From: Trichomonas vaginalis G3
Lineage: Eukaryota > Parabasalia > Trichomonadida > Trichomonadidae
Length of the DNA: 64,000 nucleotides
Assembly: GCF_026262505.1 (NCBI RefSeq)
Contig: NC_067206.1
Location: 15,806,205 to 15,870,204, forward strand
Direction of reading: 5' to 3'
The notes under the pieces: model-generated
Seen by the model: the letters and a program-made list of their open reading frames with translations, nothing else
What the model was told of the DNA's origin: nothing
The model's database searches: none
Shown: positions 18,204 to 29,635 of the stretch, piece by piece
Position numbering within the stretch: position 1 is the stretch's first letter
Layout of the letters: the number at the start of each line of letters is the position of its first letter
Position numbers and translations under genes: made by a program

Positions 18204-18281
18204 ACTGTTGTCTAAATGTCATGTTGTCATCATTTTTTAAAGAAGTTAATTAACCTGGTGACATGGTGACGTGGTGACACC
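18204..18281. repeat. inverted repeat flanking the primase-helicase, right arm
   Basis: Reverse complement of 15,705-15,783, ending GGTGACATGGTGACGTGGTG then ACACCT: three GGTGAC iterations. The short spacers from the arms to the gene ends suggest origin iterons or cassette borders. Confidence 0.85.
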
Positions 18282-18399
18282 TTTATAATTTATGAAAACA
18301 TAAACAATATAAATTCATGAAAACATTAACGATAAAATATATTTCTGTATTTCATCCGCTACTTTATTAACTAATTAACTTCAGACATAAATTTTATTT
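18282..18399. other. short non-coding spacer
   Basis: A/T-rich sequence between the inverted repeat and the integrase end. Only A/T-rich direct repeats (ATAAACAATATAAATTCATG, then a variant) are seen. Confidence 0.3.
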
Positions 18400-19478
18400 A
18401 GTTCATAAAATTTTTTTGATTAATTTTGGCTTATTTTTATCCTTCCAGTAATCATTTTCGAGTTCCGATAAATGTGTAGGGTTCGATTCTCTCAAATTTC
18501 TAGAAGGAATTTTATCATCCACACCTCCTTCATAAACGACAGTGTATTCATCTTTGTCTTCATCATAACTCACAATTTTATTAACTATACCTCTTTTCGC
18601 TTCATCAACCGTCTTAGCTAATCTTCCATTTTCGCTTTCAACTAATCGAAATCGTGGATAAAATGCGACCGAATGGTCAGCTGCTTTAATTAAATAACCA
18701 TTACTCTATGAGGAATCAACGATATAATAATCATCACTTAACTGATTTCTTACTTTTTCATGTGGTTTATGTTCAAGAATGATTCTAACTTTAGTTCCTG
18801 GCAGTAATGATGAACTTCTTCTTTCCTCCGTTAACATTCTTTTTTGTTTTATGTATTCATCCTCCTCTTTTGAAGTCATTTCGTTTGGTTTAAATCCTGT
18901 GCTGTTATGAGTTGATTTATTATAAGCATTAATGACTTTATTCATTGATTCCTCCGTAAAATTTCTTTATTTATTTAAATCTCTGAGCGTTCGAATGAAA
19001 CGATTAATGATACCTAAAATATTATGGTTATGGTCTTCAGTCATGTAATGAGTAACGTTATGTTTAATCAAAAATTCTGTAATTTCATTACTGAGGATGC
19101 TGAATCCTGGTCTGAAGTTAATGAAGTGGGATGATGTTCTGCCACGAACGTCTGCAAAACTCATAAAACTTCTTTTGTTCCTTTATTTTTCATTATATAC
19201 GCAAAAGCTTTTCGAGTATTAACATTAATGAAAATCAAAAATGGTGACTTTCTTCCTTTCTTACTCTGAACGAGTGTATCAAATTGATATGCATCATGGG
19301 TTTTAGAATAAATTGGGAGGTAGTAGTCGTATGGATTAAATTTAACCTGATGAACTATATTTTCATCATAAAATCTCTTAATTTCTGTTCTATCATTAAA
19401 TCCCGCATTCTTTGCAGCTTCATAGAATTTTTTAAATGACCTCCACGGTGATGATTCGAATACTTCTTTTAAACTCAT
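18400..19478 (-). pseudogene. Polinton integrase of element B, broken
   Basis: Parallels 4,633-5,710. Visible parts: N-terminal SLKEVFESSPWRSFKKFYEA, core start YQFDTLVQSKKGRKSPF followed by IFINVNTRKAFAYIM, a later RFIRTLRDLN (the motif around the catalytic Glu region), and the C-terminal NAYNKSTHNSTGFKPNEM with a chromo-like end. Fossil with about three to five breaks. By family it would have integrated the element. Confidence 0.8.
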
Positions 19479-19509
19479 TTATGTAAAAATAAATTTAGTA
19501 AATTTTAAG

Positions 19510-22500
19510 CTGTTCTAACCCATGCATAAACTGTCATATAAGGTGGCATATAATCTGCACCCGAACCTGTTGAATTTGTTGTGAAAGTATGCTGGTGGTT
19601 ACCTCCTTCATCTGTTGTTCTTTTAACCTATTTGCATGTAGTATCTAATGGTCTAAATGTATTGTCACTGTTAAAATCTTTTTGCCAGTTAGCTACGTAG
19701 TGGTCATCGAAAGTATGTGTATGATATCCTGAAAAGTTTGTAGTTCCTGTATGCTTATGCGGTGGAAGATTTGCTTCTAAAATTTTCTTTGAACCACCCG
19801 TTTGATTTGATGAATTAGCACAGTATAAGAATTTATCTACAATCTGCTGCCATGTACCAAAACCTAAAACACTTGCCGGATTTGTTGAGTTCATTGATGT
19901 ATATAAAGAACCAACAGGATATATGGCTTGTAATATTTCATTCTTCATACTTGCAATTGCATTTGTTGCATTAGTTCTAAATTCATCGAAACCATCGAGA
20001 ATGTTAGTGAGATTATTATATTTCACATTCTTTTGACCCGGTAATTGATGATGTAATTGAATATCATTAACTGTTATTGAATCGATATTCGAAAATCTTT
20101 CATTAATTTTACCATTAACTGCATCATTTACTTCTGACTTCTTCACATAATTTTCATCTACCCATTCCTTTGCTTCTTCTGTATAACTCATTGCTTTTGT
20201 ATCATAACGATTTAATTCTTCATCTACATATATTTTGTCGGTTTTATTGGCTAAATCAACAACCATATCTTTTAGGTTAGTGCACATATCTTCATCACGC
20301 ATGCTTGATGAAGCAATAGCCCAATTCAATATTATCTCATCAGCTCTAATAGTTGTGAAGAATTCATGTGTATGTTCTTTATCTGCTTTTTTATCTAAAA
20401 GGGCTGGTAGTTCATATGTTTCAAAGTTTCTGACATGACCTTCGATATTCGTACATTTACTATCTAAACTGTTAAGCGTGTCTTTTACGCTAGTGCTTGG
20501 ATTCTCTAAAGGTGCACTTGAACCAAGGTCAAAGTTCAGTATTATGTCGTCTGCTCTAACAGTTGTGAAGGATTCATGCGTATGATTTTTGTCTGCTTTA
20601 CTGTCTAATGAAGTTTGAAGTGAATTTATGTCGTTATGTTCTGTTATTAAATCACGCCTTAAGTTTACTATTTCTTGATTTAACTCAGGATGCATATGAT
20701 TTACATCAGCTTTATTTTTAATCGCATCTTCAACAGTTATTTTTGACTTAACCATCAAAGTAAATCTTGGTTCAACTAATACATCGTTAACAAAGAAGTA
20801 TGAAGCATAAATTTCATCGTTATAATCAAATGCTTCTGGCGCTTTACCTGTTGTATCATAATTTATAACACATCTTATGTCATAACCTTCAGCACGAATG
20901 AATTTATATCTTCTTTCATTAACATCTTCCGTATTCACTTCTTCATCCTGTGTTAAATATCCATGATAGTCCGTTATAATCTGTTCATCTGAACTTATAT
21001 AATGAACATGGTTTTTATCTGCTTTATTATCTAATTTCTCATTAACATCATTCACTTCTAATTCAACTCTTCCACCAGAATTCTTATTATCATTAATCTT
21101 TTTCATTAATTCAGTAATTACATCATAAAGACTATATTCTGTTTTCGGTTCTGTAAATAATGAGTGGAAATTTCTTTTCATCATTACATCGCTGACATTA
21201 ATTATATCATCAATACCTTTTTCGTTTATTCTCTTCATTAGTTCTGCAATAATGACGAATATATAATCTGTTAATTTATTCTCTTCATCAATGGTTATAG
21301 AATGGTTTGAAATCGAATCATTAACACCTCTGAATAAATCAATGACTTCAGGATATACGTTTTTAATGTCTCGAATAACCTGACCCGTATCCTGAAGTTC
21401 CTCCTCTTCTTCGTTTATGTCTCTAACCATCATCAACGCAGCCATAACCGGAGGGTTTGTTGCTACCTGTTCGAAAATCTGTCCGTTATGTACGGTATAT
21501 CTAAATAATTTCTTTGTGTTTGTTAAAACATTTGAAACAAGTCTTTTAAAACCATCTACAAAATTTCCCGTTTCACCTAATGTTCTTGCAGCATCTACAA
21601 GTTCACCCATTCCCGCTTTCGACCCCAAAAACGTCCATATTGCATTTATTTCACTCTGTATAGTTGTCCATTCTGCAAAACTAACGCCCGCATTCGCTAA
21701 GTCGAAAATGAAACCCAGTGGATCGAACTTAATTCCGCCTTCTTTTTCAATTTCACTGAACTCACTAACATGAGATTTTAAATATTCTTTCGTTAAAATC
21801 GTTTTTCCTGATGTCATGCTGTTGACGGAACTATCACCGTCAAAAGTTAACGAATTCAATTTCGTCATTGATGCTTTTATTTCATACACCGCAGTATCAA
21901 TAGTTTTTGGCTCACCTTCTTTAGAAGTGTATGAAACATTAATGAATGAATTATATGTATTCATGAATGAGTTAAAATCAATGATTTTCATTAATGAAGC
22001 CTTTAATGATTCATTAACTGTTGAATCCCTTAATTCAATTAATGAACTGTCGTTAATGAAAGGTACACTGCAAACCGTCGAGTTTGGATCAAATGCCGTA
22101 GTCGGCTGGGGAGTATTAATTATATAAGTCATTAAATCATTAAGTGACGTAAATAATGTTGCTGTTTTTGATTTAATTTCTTTAGCATCTGTTATATACG
22201 GTAATTTTATTTCTGTAGTTTCTGAATTAAAGATATTCGCTAAAATGTTTTGTAAACTGTTTTGGACAGCTGCGTAAACCGTTGAATTCGGAACCCTTAC
22301 GATTTCACCATCCTTAATAAAGGGCATTGCACACAGTGTAGTACTTGGGTCAAATCTTTCGGGATTATAATTCAACATATATTCTAATGCTTCATAAACA
22401 GACCTATATACTGTTGTGTTATCTTTTTCAATAATTTCTCCGTCTTTTATAAACGGCATTGTACATGGCGTTAATATTGGAATGAATTTTTCATATTCTT

Positions 22501-22630
22501 TCCATGAGATATAATGTTCAGTTTTTCCATCAGTGATTATTAAATGCTCATCATCAAATGAAAACGTGTATGAACCGAAAATTAATCTTTTCGCCCTATC
22601 AGCTTCATAAGAATATGCGGATATACTCAT
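19510..22630 (-). CDS. tail-fibre-like protein with phage-type collar domain
   Basis: About 1,000 residues are open (19,628-22,630), with the last collar segment just beyond. N-terminal anchor (SISAYSYEADRAKR) conserved in A and C. Then four modules of about 50 residues of the type CTMPFIKDGEII..TVYRSV, a helical middle, and shaft repeats with KADKNHTHESFTTVRADDI and related units. The C-terminal collar domain has YPVGSLYTSMNSTNPASVLG, FGTWQQIVDKFLYC and LPPHKHTGT, the signature of phage tail-fibre/collar proteins (T4 gp12 or gp10-like). Likely forms a trimeric fibre that binds host cells. Divergent from the penton-like gene 19 bp away. Near whole, about one break close to the end. Confidence 0.8.
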
Positions 22631-22649
22631 ATTTTTAATTATAATAAAA
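22631..22649. promoter_or_regulatory. 19-bp divergent start spacer
   Basis: A/T-only spacer (TTTTTAATTATAATAAAAA) between fibre and penton-like starts, matching the arrangement at 8,644-8,660 in length but not in sequence. Confidence 0.45.
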
Positions 22650-23427
22650 ATGTTGTTCTATTTGCAAAGTACTGATCCTAATGATTACGGGACATTAAAA
22701 TTACAAACTAACCTTGGTCTTCAGAATGAACCACTAGCTTTCAGAGTTCTTGATTTTAGCACAATCGCTTCATTTGTTATAACAGATACTAACGATTTCA
22801 TTACTTTTGAAATTGATGGTATTAGTACTGAAATTCATTTTAAAGCAAGAAATAAATATGATATTGATACGTTAGAGAAAAAGATTCAGGATCTCATTGA
22901 TGAAAAATTTAATGGAGGAATTAACTGTGAATTAACTGATTCAGGAATTATAAAATTCAGTTCCGAAAAAGAATTTAAAATTACTGATATGACTCATCGA
23001 GCACGTTTATTATTAGGTGCTTATCATCAAGAATTACCATTAAAATCTTCTATTGAAAATCAGAAATATATAATTGAAATGAAATCTGCACCCTACATAT
23101 GTTATGGAAACTGTTTATATGTTGAATCAAAAATAAGTAATGTAACAGGAATTTCAGGAGTTAATAATAAAAATTCTGTTATAGAATATAAATTGTTCTG
23201 TTACGCCGTTAATTCTGTATTCATGCCTAATTTTCCGATTTTATTAAGACACGAAGGCAAATGGGTTAGAATTCAACCACACCATTTAAAAGATATGACA
23301 TTTAGATTAGTTGATTTTCAAGGCGAACCAATTGAAATTAAAGCTCCTGTCAATGACTATAGAAGTTGATTTTTGGTCTAATATAAGAGCTAATGGACTA
23401 GATGATGAACCAGGGATAAAAATATAA
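22650..23427 (+). pseudogene. penton-like protein of element B
   Basis: Matches 8,661-9,425: FYLQSTDPNDYGTLKLQ, LLGAYHQELPLKS, CYGNCLYVESK, LKDMTFRLVDFQGEPIEI. Mostly open for 239 residues with the end decayed (about one break). Same proposed vertex role. Most differences from A are synonymous or conservative, which shows the gene evolved under selection before decay. Confidence 0.55.
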
Positions 23428-23435
23428 ATTTAAAT

Positions 23436-24050
23436 TAATTCGTTAAAACATATTTCAAGCAAAGTTTATATTCTGTTGAAAGTTTTGTGTATTCATTCGA
23501 ATATTTATACTTAAACTCAACTCCTGTAGTTCCTGGTGTTTCGATTATTCTAATATTACCGATTTTCATAAATACGGCATCTGACCGCAACATTCGATTT
23601 CAGGGTCGAGATAATCAATAACGCACTGTTTCCCTGTTATTCTTGATATAACATTTTCTAAATCCTCCTTTGTTAAAATTATTTGATTCTTACTAATAAG
23701 ATTTGTCAAAAGCTTCTTATCGTCTTTGAGTAATATTGTTTTATAAATTAAGGAGGTAATGGTCTACGTTATCTGAAGATTGTTTGAATAGTTGAATATG
23801 GATTATCTTGAGCATCACGCGATATGATTGGTTCTAATGGAGGTGGATATTCTAACTTAACTTCACTGTTAGCGTTTGTGTTTGAAGCTGTGTTTAAATT
23901 AACGGATTTCAGCTCTGGCTCTCTTATCTTTCAAGTTTTCGGAGCTGTAATTTTTGATTATAATATTATTTGTCGTTCTTGAATCAACATTCGACGTCGG
24001 TTCAATAGGAACATTCACTGCTCCGGCTAAGATGGATTTACTTCTCATTT
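23436..24050 (-). pseudogene. conserved CCG...GTT protein of element B
   Basis: Counterpart of 9,685-10,292. The C-terminal half is nearly identical to A in DNA (for example ATTCATTCGAATATTTATAC), while the N-terminal half has diverged. Fossil, several breaks. Confidence 0.5.
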
Positions 24051-24083
24051 TCTAGAGAATAAAAACCTTTTATTACTATAAAA

Positions 24084-24476
24084 ATGAATAATATCTTTGA
24101 TAAAGGTTTAAACGTGAAACTTGAAAATGAAAATATAGTTGAATTCACTGAAACTGGCGCAGTTTATAAAGATGTTGAGGTGTTAAATAAGAAATCAAAA
24201 GGCAGAAGTCGAAATATGAACATCGATTATAAACCATTTACTATTTACGTTAATGATGGTTCTGGTGGTTCAAATATTAAATATGCCGAAAGTAATAGAG
24301 TTTATGCGTTAAAAGGTGAGGCACCATCAATTAAAAACAGTTATTCAAATCTTTATCCTCAAAAACTAACTGATCCAGAAAGTGTGGACATGAATGACAC
24401 CAAAAATATAAACAGAAATGGTGATAGAGATGGATGGAATCTATTCACAACACCTCATCTAAAAATAAAGCTTTAA
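24084..24476 (+). CDS. DGxGGSNIK protein of element B
   Basis: 130 residues, whole. FTIYVNDGSGGSNIKYA, YRVYALKGEAPS-like segment (RVYALKGEAP), NINRNGDRDGWNLF. About 75% identical to the copy at 10,327 by eye. The stop shares TTAA with the convergent ATPase gene, as in A. Confidence 0.6.
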   Translation: MNNIFDKGLNVKLENENIVEFTETGAVYKDVEVLNKKSKGRSRNMNIDYKPFTIYVNDGSGGSNIKYAESNRVYALKGEAPSIKNSYSNLYPQKLTDPESVDMNDTKNINRNGDRDGWNLFTTPHLKIKL

Positions 24477-25355
24477 AATAATGTTGGTCTTTCCCAAGGT
24501 ATATTTTTAACATTAATTGTATTAGTCATTATATGAATTTCTAAATATGAACGTGGTGAAATGAGTGATTTATAAGCATCCCAGATTTCATCAAAAGGTA
24601 ATGTTATACCTGATTGCTTCCAAATTAATTCTATATCGTATTTTGAGAAACCTTGAAATATAACGAAATCAGTAATTAAACGTTTATGTTTAATGCTAAA
24701 AACCTCCACGTTGCATAAGTATTGCAACAGTCATGTGATAATGTCTGACTTTAGTAATTAAATTAGCTAATGGTGAATCTGGTTTTGAAACTAAACCTTT
24801 ACCAGCGAAATCATCACAAACTAATAAAGTGTTTGAGGATATTTTTTAAAAGGATATTTTGAAAGTTTTGAGAGAATGTAGTTTGTCAATCGTTTCATAT
24901 CATACGTACCATCCTGCTGTCTCAAATGATGTTTATCAATAATTCTTTCCATTTCTTCCGAGGTCTTTTGCATTCCTGATTGTATAAATTCAACTATTGC
25001 ATAATATTTCTTCTTTCTTCTTATATAACGTTGAAGAAAAGAAATTAATTCGCTATCTGGAACTTTAATTACTGATGCCTGAACTTTACCATAAACGTCT
25101 TCGCTGTTGAATCCATTGAATCTGAAGTTGCTGATATAATGATTTGGTCATAATATGAATCTTGACCTAAACGTTCAGTAATTAAAATATGACGAATTAA
25201 ATTAAAAGTCTTTCCGAACCCATTTTTCCGCAATAGAAATACACACCGTTTGAACAGAACTGATAATCCTTACTGAAGGGAAGAATTAATGAACTATTGA
25301 GTTTATCAGATTTTTCATTCATTTTTTCATCTACTTCTTCAAATAAATGTTTCAT
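24473..25355 (-). pseudogene. packaging ATPase of element B, broken
   Basis: Matches 10,716-11,603 over its length, including the C-terminal SKYDIELIWKQSGITLPF and SYLEIHIMTNT. Fossil with about four to five breaks. Divergent from the capsid-like gene by 16 bp. Confidence 0.75.
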
Positions 25356-25371
25356 TTTATTATAATTAAAA

Positions 25372-26260
25372 ATGCAAGTCAGAAATTTTGTTAATACCGT
25401 TCCCAGTCTTAATGATAAAAGTATTAAAATCTATTATGAGCACATATTTTCACAACCGTTTAAAATAATCAATGGTGAATACATTTATGAATACCCTAAA
25501 CACTGGGTTGATTATAACACTGGCGAAAAAGCAATTGAAATAAGACAGATAAAAACCATTCCTGCAGGACGAACCATTGAATTATATAACTTTGGAATAA
25601 TAAGAGATAATCATCAATATGATTTACAGATTTATATAGATTTAGACACAGGAGATGATATGACAGCATTTAATAAAAAGATTAAATCGGTTCTTATTGA
25701 ACAGTTAAAAGGTGCCGGATATCCTCAACCTAATGAAGTTGATATGTTTTATAGTTTTGAAACTAATTCAATAGAATTTCGTGTTAATTCAAATTCAAAA
25801 GCTGGTTTCATATTTGATTTAAAAGATGGTGCTGTCGGTGATGAGATTGAAAATATACACGAATAAAAATTTTCAAGAGATTACAGGAATTAATAATGAT
25901 GAATGCTTTTATCGATTTGCTCAGTTCGGAGCAGAACAGATAACATTAAATGACCTCCTGGAGTACTTACCAAAATCAATTTCCATTAAAAATGATGATT
26001 ATTTATTAACATCAATTTCATTTAATGGTGTTTGGTCCAGAGAAGCGGCAATCATTAAATCAAGTATAAGTGAATTCGCTGAAGATTCTATTTTATGTTT
26101 ATCAAACTGTTTATATTCTCCGCCGAAGCATTATTCAATAACTAATTATGTTAATAAATTTAATATAAAATTAGTTGAACCATCGAGCCTAAAAGATATT
26201 GTCCTTCCTGATGACAGAAAAGATAGTATTATTATCGAACTCATATTAATCGCTTATTAA
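25372..26260 (+). pseudogene. beta-rich putative capsid protein of element B
   Basis: Counterpart of 11,620-12,501: MQVRNFVNTVPSL, YEYPKHWVDY, CLYSPPKHYSITNYVNKFNI, SIIIELILIAY. Fossil with about one break. Confidence 0.5.
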
Positions 26261-26277
26261 AATTTAATTATATATAA

Positions 26278-26575
26278 ATGAGTTCAACGACTGAAAGCGC
26301 ATGGGCTAGTTTTGATGAAGATCCTAAACCGCGGACTTATTAATAGAATTGTAATTCCGTAGTCTTTTATTAGCTGCTGGTGTTGTAGCGGGACCATATT
26401 TATATAGAAATTTATATAGAACACCGATTAATTCAACTGCCGGGGCTGATCTTATTCCAACAGGTCTGAAAAAATCTACACCGATTCAAAAAGCCCGACA
26501 CAGGAAAGGAACCGCGAACCCACTCCACGTATTAGGTCTTTTATTAATTATTTAAGAGAATAGAAGAAAATTAAT
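26278..26575 (+). pseudogene. remnant of a small membrane-type gene
   Basis: Begins MSSTTESAWASFDEDPK. Further on the sequence encodes a hydrophobic run (LLAAGVVAGPYLYRNLY) and a Pro/Thr-rich tail. It has no equivalent between the matching genes in element A. Fossil; coding is inferred from composition and the leader ATATATAAATG. Confidence 0.35.
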
Positions 26576-26584
26576 TTGTAATAA

Positions 26585-26785
26585 ATGACGTCGTTAAATG
26601 TAAAAATAATTTGTGATGATATTACTATCATTGATGATGTAAGTGAGTGTGCTAATATAATTGATAGAATTAATGAACTAATAAAGAGGTTCAGTGGTGA
26701 AAAAGTCAGAGTTTCATTAACGTTTAGCTCCGATGAAAAATTTTATGAGTTAATCATTATGAGAAATGATTTTAATAAGTATTAA
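26585..26785 (+). CDS. 66-residue conserved small protein
   Basis: Related to 12,502-12,726 (IICDDITIIDDVSEC vs VIHDEITVVEDVSNC; VSLTFSS). Lacks the hairpin-encoded insert of copy A. Joined to the next gene by TAAATG. Function unknown. Confidence 0.55.
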   Translation: MTSLNVKIICDDITIIDDVSECANIIDRINELIKRFSGEKVRVSLTFSSDEKFYELIIMRNDFNKY

Positions 26786-27307
26786 ATGGTATTTTCAACA
26801 CTATCAGCTTTGTATGGAGGTTATAAAGCTATTGACGGTTTAACTGGTGGAGCTGTATCAAAAGCTTTAAAAAATAATGCTGGAATGCTTGTGTGAGCTG
26901 CTGCCAGAAAATTAAAATCTGAAAAGTTAAAGAAATTAGGTAATTGGGTCGCTGACCAGTCGCAAAACCTTTTAGGTGAAGATAATGAAATATCTATGCA
27001 GCTAAAAGATTTTAAAGGTCAGTTGAATGGCGAAGAGTTTAAATTAAATTCACTTAAAGAAAAGGAGAAACAGCCAGAATATCCACCAATTGAGGCGCCG
27101 CCGATTAATTCAGCACCTGCGCCATCACCAGCACCAGCGCCAGTAACTGCAGTCGCACCATATGACCCTGGCGGTTATGGAAGACCTTTTGACCCCAAAA
27201 CAGGAGGTTCTAATTGGTTTCATTACGGTCGAAGATATATTTTAGCTAAAATCGCAAAAGCAAAGAAACTGTTAAAAACTAAAAAGAAACCAAGAGTTTT
27301 AAAGTAA
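26786..27307 (+). pseudogene. core/minor virion protein of element B
   Basis: Counterpart of 12,727-13,254. The start MVFSTLSALYGGYKAID is hydrophobic. The middle has a Pro-rich linker (PSPAPAPVTAVAPYDPGG), then GRPFDPKTGGSNWFHYGRR and a basic end (KKKPRVLK). Fossil, about one break. Confidence 0.5.
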
Positions 27308-27311
27308 TTAA

Positions 27312-27524
27312 ATGGTTAGAGATGTTCTCGAATACCCTGCACCACCTGAAACGCCTAACAATAATGATTTATATAATCGATTGAAAACTTTAGGTAAAGC
27401 GTATTTATGGTTTAATTATCCTTATCATATGGCGGCTTATAAACTTTATAAACACTATAAAGAAAGTAATAGACCTTCAACCGACCTAGTTGATCCGCAG
27501 GAATTAAGGAAAAGACGACGATAA
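27312..27524 (+). CDS. 70-residue basic-tailed small protein
   Basis: MVRDVLEYPAPPETP, a helical/aromatic middle (YLWFNYPYHMAAYKLYKHYK) and the basic end LRKRRR. Four bases after the previous stop. No copy is seen in element A. Unknown function; a small virion or DNA-binding protein is possible. Confidence 0.45.
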   Translation: MVRDVLEYPAPPETPNNNDLYNRLKTLGKAYLWFNYPYHMAAYKLYKHYKESNRPSTDLVDPQELRKRRR

Positions 27525-27572
27525 AAATAAAGTTAATTTTAAAAATATTTTTTATTTTTTACTTTTAATAAA

Positions 27573-27806
27573 ATGAGTACTAAAATTACTGAAGCAACAA
27601 AACAAAAGTTTTTAGTTGAATACATTAAATCAGGAACTATTCTAGAAGGTTTTTATGTTCATCAAATGAAAGATGGTAGAGTTCAATTTAGAAAAATTAA
27701 GCAGCCATTAGATAAAAATGGTATTTTGAGAAAGATTAAATTATATGAAGATAATATAGCAGAACTGAAGAAGAAGTTAGAAGAATTCGAAAAATCAGAT
27801 GAATGA
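27573..27806 (+). CDS. 77-residue small protein with coiled-coil end
   Basis: N-terminal half TKITEATKQKFLVEYIKSG, C-terminal coiled coil (YEDNIAELKKKLEEFEKS). Preceded by TTTTACTTTTAATAAAATG. No family recognised. Confidence 0.45.
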   Translation: MSTKITEATKQKFLVEYIKSGTILEGFYVHQMKDGRVQFRKIKQPLDKNGILRKIKLYEDNIAELKKKLEEFEKSDE

Positions 27807-27832
27807 AATAATAAATTTTATTTTTATATAAA

Positions 27833-27973
27833 ATGAATTTTACTAATAAATTATTAATTATTGTTTCATTACTTCACATCTCCCGTGAAGCTCGTTTATG
27901 GTATGAATCTATAAAAGAGTTTGAAGACAGCAGCGATGACATTCCTGAATCATGCCAGCATATTTACTGTTGA
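27833..27973 (+). CDS. 47-residue small protein
   Basis: Starts after TTTTTATATAAAATG, like its neighbours. A hydrophobic N terminus (FTNKLLIIVSLLHIS) could be a signal or anchor; the tail is acidic (EFEDSSDDIPES) with two Cys. Short, so support is modest. Confidence 0.3.
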   Translation: MNFTNKLLIIVSLLHISREARLWYESIKEFEDSSDDIPESCQHIYC

Positions 27974-28216
27974 AAATTCACAAGGTTAGAAATGAGGTTA
28001 GATATCGGGTTAGATATACCCTAAAATTAATTTTATCATTTATGAAAAATTTAGTATATACAGAAATTAAAAATTTTTTGAGTTAATTTATTTTTAAAAA
28101 ATTATTTTTTTACTCTGGGTGTTAAAATCTATGATAAAAAATAAATAAATAAAAAATTTTAACGTTAATTTTTTAAAGTTTATTTTTTAAAAAATTATTT
28201 TTTTATTTTGTGTAAA
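27974..28216. other. A/T-rich spacer
   Basis: Includes a direct repeat of AGGTTAGATATCGGGTTAGA type units and the A/T-rich leader of the next gene. No gene seen. Confidence 0.3.
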
Positions 28217-28549
28217 ATGAGCAGAATAATTGAAATCAAGAATTATAACAATCACGAATTCGAAAACTTATTCTTCGTTCCTAAAGAAAATGCATTTTAT
28301 CAAATACGTGCGCGTAAAGGAAAAATTAGTTTAAGCGTTTATGATTACAAACATGATGGAAAATTTATAGTAGCATATGATACAAAAGGAAGAAAAGTAA
28401 AATTAGCTTTATCAAAATTGTCTCAATTGTTCAACATTAATTATGGCGATGATTATGAATCAGATGAAGAAGAAAGCGATAGTGAAGATTATGAATTATT
28501 ATGTGAAGCACAGCAATGGGAAGCGCTGCAAAAGTTATGTAAGCTATAA
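28217..28549 (+). CDS. small acidic-tailed protein, right-end gene of element B
   Basis: 110 residues from the ATG matching copy A. MSRIIEIKNYNNHEFENLFF, FYQIRARKGKISLSVYD, acidic run (YESDEEESDSEDYE) and LCEAQQWEALQKLCKL. Whole. The last gene before the right limit. Confidence 0.6.
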   Translation: MSRIIEIKNYNNHEFENLFFVPKENAFYQIRARKGKISLSVYDYKHDGKFIVAYDTKGRKVKLALSKLSQLFNINYGDDYESDEEESDSEDYELLCEAQQWEALQKLCKL

Positions 28550-28656
28550 AATTTATTTTAATAATTTTTCATTTTTTATTTTTAAATATACACGCCTGTA
28601 ATATCTGATAACGTTTATTTGTAAATTTACGATATCGTTTATTTTATCAAAAAACA

Positions 28657-28709
28657 TTAATTGGGGACCGAGGGGCGTAGACCCTTGGTACCAAATTAAT
28701 GTATACTAA
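28657..28709. repeat. GC-rich palindrome and right-limit motif of element B
   Basis: Outer ATTAATT/AATTAAT arms around GGGACCGAGGGGCGTAGACC and CTTGGTACC, followed by ATGTATACTAACT. Stands after the last gene, as a similar patch does at 13,884-13,929. Confidence 0.45.
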
Positions 28710-28869
28710 CTATACCCCATTATTATCCTTATTATAAATACTGATATTTGCCAAAAAGCTAGGTCTTCAAATAAAGAGGATCATGATGTTATGTGAAAAA
28801 TACGAGTTGTCGGGAGGTGCTTTTCACCTCACCTCGTAGTACCCCACGAAAATGAATCAAAAGTTTTGT
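28710..28869. other. spacer with MULE-end-like motif
   Basis: Non-coding. At about 28,820-28,844 TTTTCACCTCACCTCGTAGT then ACCCC resembles, in inverted sense, the terminal repeat of the 32,214-34,719 element (GGGG...GTGAGGTGAAA). Possibly an isolated transposon end. Confidence 0.3.
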
Positions 28870-29386
28870 TTATTCTTTTGTAATTTTATTGAAAGCGTTA
28901 ATTATTGTGTGATTTATGTCGCAAAAAATCTTTGCCTGAATATAAGCTTCTCCTAAAGTGTTTGCAACTTTACTATCTCCATAGCTCACAAAAGCTTTGG
29001 CATTTTGCATTGAATCGGATTCAAAAATTTTTCGTAATATATGATTCTCTAAAATTGATGATGGAATATCTTTGGGGAGTGAAATAACTGTTTTGAAGTT
29101 ATCACTAAATTTAGGATCTTTTAGAGCAATCCCTATCTCTCTTATAAAGTTATTCTTTATGTCTGTCAGATCACCACAAGCTTGTATGGCTCCACGACGA
29201 CAGGAAAAGGCAGCTTCATAAGCATATACAAAAATATCATCATCTGCATATTTTTTAAGAAATTCTATTAATGCAAGAACGTAATCTTCTACTACATGAG
29301 CAAAAATATGTTGTCGCTCATAAAGTATTCGCACGCTTGATATCACAATATTATTGTATGCGAGTAGGGACAAAAATGCATACTCT
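28870..29386 (-). pseudogene. unknown helical protein fragment without ATG
   Basis: About 170 codons open on the minus strand, with no in-frame ATG near its beginning, so it is a 5'-truncated gene or a non-initial exon. Sequence: SLLAYNNIVISSVRILYERQ, a Cys-containing helix pair (AFSCRRGAIQACGD) and FVSYGDSKVANTLGEAY. No family recognised. It lies between element B and MULE 1 and is divergent from MULE 1. Confidence 0.4.
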
Positions 29387-29635
29387 TAAATTAACCTTAA
29401 ATGTTGATTTTTTCGATATTTTCGGTATTAACCTTATTGTAAATTTTTCCGGTGATAAATTTATCACACTGAGGTTATTTTTCCGGTGAGATTTTTAACC
29501 TTGATTTAATGAAATTAATATATATAAATTTTATTATTTTTAATTTCGAATGAGTATAATAAAATATTTTTTATGTGTTTTTGTTTTTGATGTGATTTGA
29601 ATTTTGTTAACTCTTTTCAAAATCCCTTCATTTTT

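Larger units (their letters stand above)
13930..28701. mobile_element. Polinton/Maverick-like element B
   Basis: Tandem neighbour of A with the same gene order and orientation: partial left-end gene, primase-helicase in the inverted-repeat slot, integrase, fibre, penton-like, CCG protein, DGxG protein, ATPase, capsid-like, small genes, acidic-tailed gene. Codon usage is more A/T-rich than in A. No double-jelly-roll capsid gene or DNA polymerase B gene is visible. Fossil: integrase, fibre end, penton-like end, ATPase, capsid-like and others are broken, perhaps ten breaks in total. The primase-helicase and most of the fibre are whole. A 1.5-kb DNA transposon lies inside it near its left end. 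Confidence 0.7.
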
